Source: Rhodospirillales bacterium
GTDB lineage: Bacteria; Pseudomonadota; Alphaproteobacteria; ATCC43930; CGMCC-115725
Assembly (NCBI GenBank): GCA_015654725.1
Contig: JAATGI010000431.1
Location: forward strand, 1 to 5,781
Length of the DNA: 5,781 bases
Direction of reading: 5' to 3'
Shown here in pieces: positions 5,099-5,781 of this stretch. Below the pieces are notes generated by a model. That model did no database searches. It was given only the letters and a program-made list of their open reading frames with translations, and was not told the DNA's origin. A program made the translations under genes and the position numbers. Positions within the stretch are counted from its first letter, which is position 1; each line of letters starts with the position of its first letter.

Positions 5099-5781
5099 TC
5101 ATCCCCGCCGCGCCCGTTCGCTCGGCAGGGATTGCACGATCAGCGCCACCGCGATCGCGGTTAGAATCGCGGCCGCGAACGGCAGATAGAACACCGGCAG
5201 GCGGCTGTAAAGCACGCCCCCCAACGCCGCGCCGACGGCGCCGCCGACAAACACCGAGGAATTGATGAATGCGAACATGACATTGGCGTGCTTGGGCTCG
5301 GCGGTAATGACACGGGTTTGGATCGGCGCGAAGCACGACCAGCTGCACAGCGTCAGACCGAACATCACCGCCGCGGTGGCGGCGGCGGAGACGAGGCTCA
5401 ACGGCAGCGCCACTTCGAGCAGCGTGAACAGCGTCAGCACGATAATCAGCGGACGCGTCGCGCCGTAGCGATCGACAATGCGCCCGCCCAACTGGCTGCC
5501 CAAGAGCCCGCCGACGCCGTAAATGACGAGGAACAGCGGCACGTCCTCCGCGGCGTAGCGCGTCTCCAGAAGCGGGGCGATGTAGGTGTAGACGACATAG
5601 ATGGCGCAATAGAGCAGCAGCGCGGGCGCGAGAATAAGCCAGACCCGCGAGTGGCCGAGCGGCGCCACGCGCTGGGCCAGCGTTTGGAGCGGCGCCTCGG
5701 CCGCCTCGGAGCGCAGGCCGCGCCAGATCAAGGCCGACACGCCGATCGCCGTGATCGCCGCGACCATCACGAAGGTCGCGC
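5099..5781 (-). CDS. MFS transporter, DHA1-like (partial paralogue)
   Basis: The 5' part lies beyond the right edge of the window; 226 residues are visible, from ATFVMVAAI to the TGA at 5101-5099. They correspond to residues 177-400 of the neighbouring transporter, that is, from helix 6 through the end. Shared landmarks are LAQRVAPL, YGVGGLLGSQLGG, DRYGATRPL, CSWSCFAP and IVQSLPS. Over the 66-residue segment from LAQRVAPL to SQLGG I count 43 identical residues, so the two genes are tandem paralogues that have diverged. Being upstream, this copy is probably transcribed first and the complete copy follows it. Substrate specificity may differ: the N-terminal half, needed to judge this, is not visible. 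Confidence 0.9.
   Translation of the reverse strand, partial: ATFVMVAAITAIGVSALIWRGLRSEAAEAPLQTLAQRVAPLGHSRVWLILAPALLLYCAIYVVYTYIAPLLETRYAAEDVPLFLVIYGVGGLLGSQLGGRIVDRYGATRPLIIVLTLFTLLEVALPLSLVSAAATAAVMFGLTLCSWSCFAPIQTRVITAEPKHANVMFAFINSSVFVGGAVGAALGGVLYSRLPVFYLPFAAAILTAIAVALIVQSLPSERARRG
5127..5177 (-). repeat. 51-base near-identical segment, copy B
   Basis: This is the counterpart of 3855-3905, in direct orientation 1272 bases away, at the 3' end of the partial MFS gene. Recombination between the two copies would leave a single hybrid transporter gene. Confidence 0.85.

Overview
The window is GC-rich (apart from one AT-rich island) and reads as chromosomal DNA of an alphaproteobacterium, possibly of the Hyphomicrobiales. 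The clues are the Coq7-type ubiquinone hydroxylase, the compact maoC / YqaA-family / dsbB / coq7 cluster and the general protein style. No species can be named from the sequence alone. Nothing here is clearly phage, plasmid, CRISPR or insertion-sequence DNA.

Region 1 (1-1677, minus strand) is a tight, probably co-transcribed set read leftward: a MaoC-family hydratase/dehydratase with a TTG start, a YqaA (DedA-like) membrane protein with a GTG start, the disulfide-bond enzyme DsbB, and the first 51 codons of Coq7. The dsbB stop and coq7 start overlap as ATGA. DsbB passes electrons to ubiquinone, and Coq7 carries out a late step of ubiquinone synthesis, so the last two genes make functional sense together.

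Region 2 (1678-2061) holds a complete tRNA-Leu (anticodon CAA, encoded CCA) on the plus strand, divergent from maoC, followed by a short featureless gap.

Region 3 (2062-3307) is the least ordinary part. A minus-strand gene encodes a probable exported protein of about 294 residues that is very rich in Gly, Asp and His. All 33 histidines lie in the last 159 residues, many as Asp-His alternations, which suggests metal binding. Upstream is a 361-base divergent intergenic region. Its 3001-3150 part is only about 31% GC and carries three perfect interrupted inverted repeats, a 10-base palindrome and three copies of the heptamer GTAAAAT (two direct, one inverted).

Region 4 (3308-3808, plus) is a small membrane-anchored bacterial PH-domain protein, convergent with Region 5.

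Region 5 (3830-5781, minus) holds two tandem, clearly paralogous MFS drug:H+ antiporter-type (DHA1-like) transporters. One is complete; the upstream one is cut by the window edge. Their 3' ends share a 51-base stretch with 48 identical positions.

No complete undescribed system is evident. The best candidates for a second look are the His/Asp-rich exported protein with its palindrome-rich AT island, and the tandem MFS pair.
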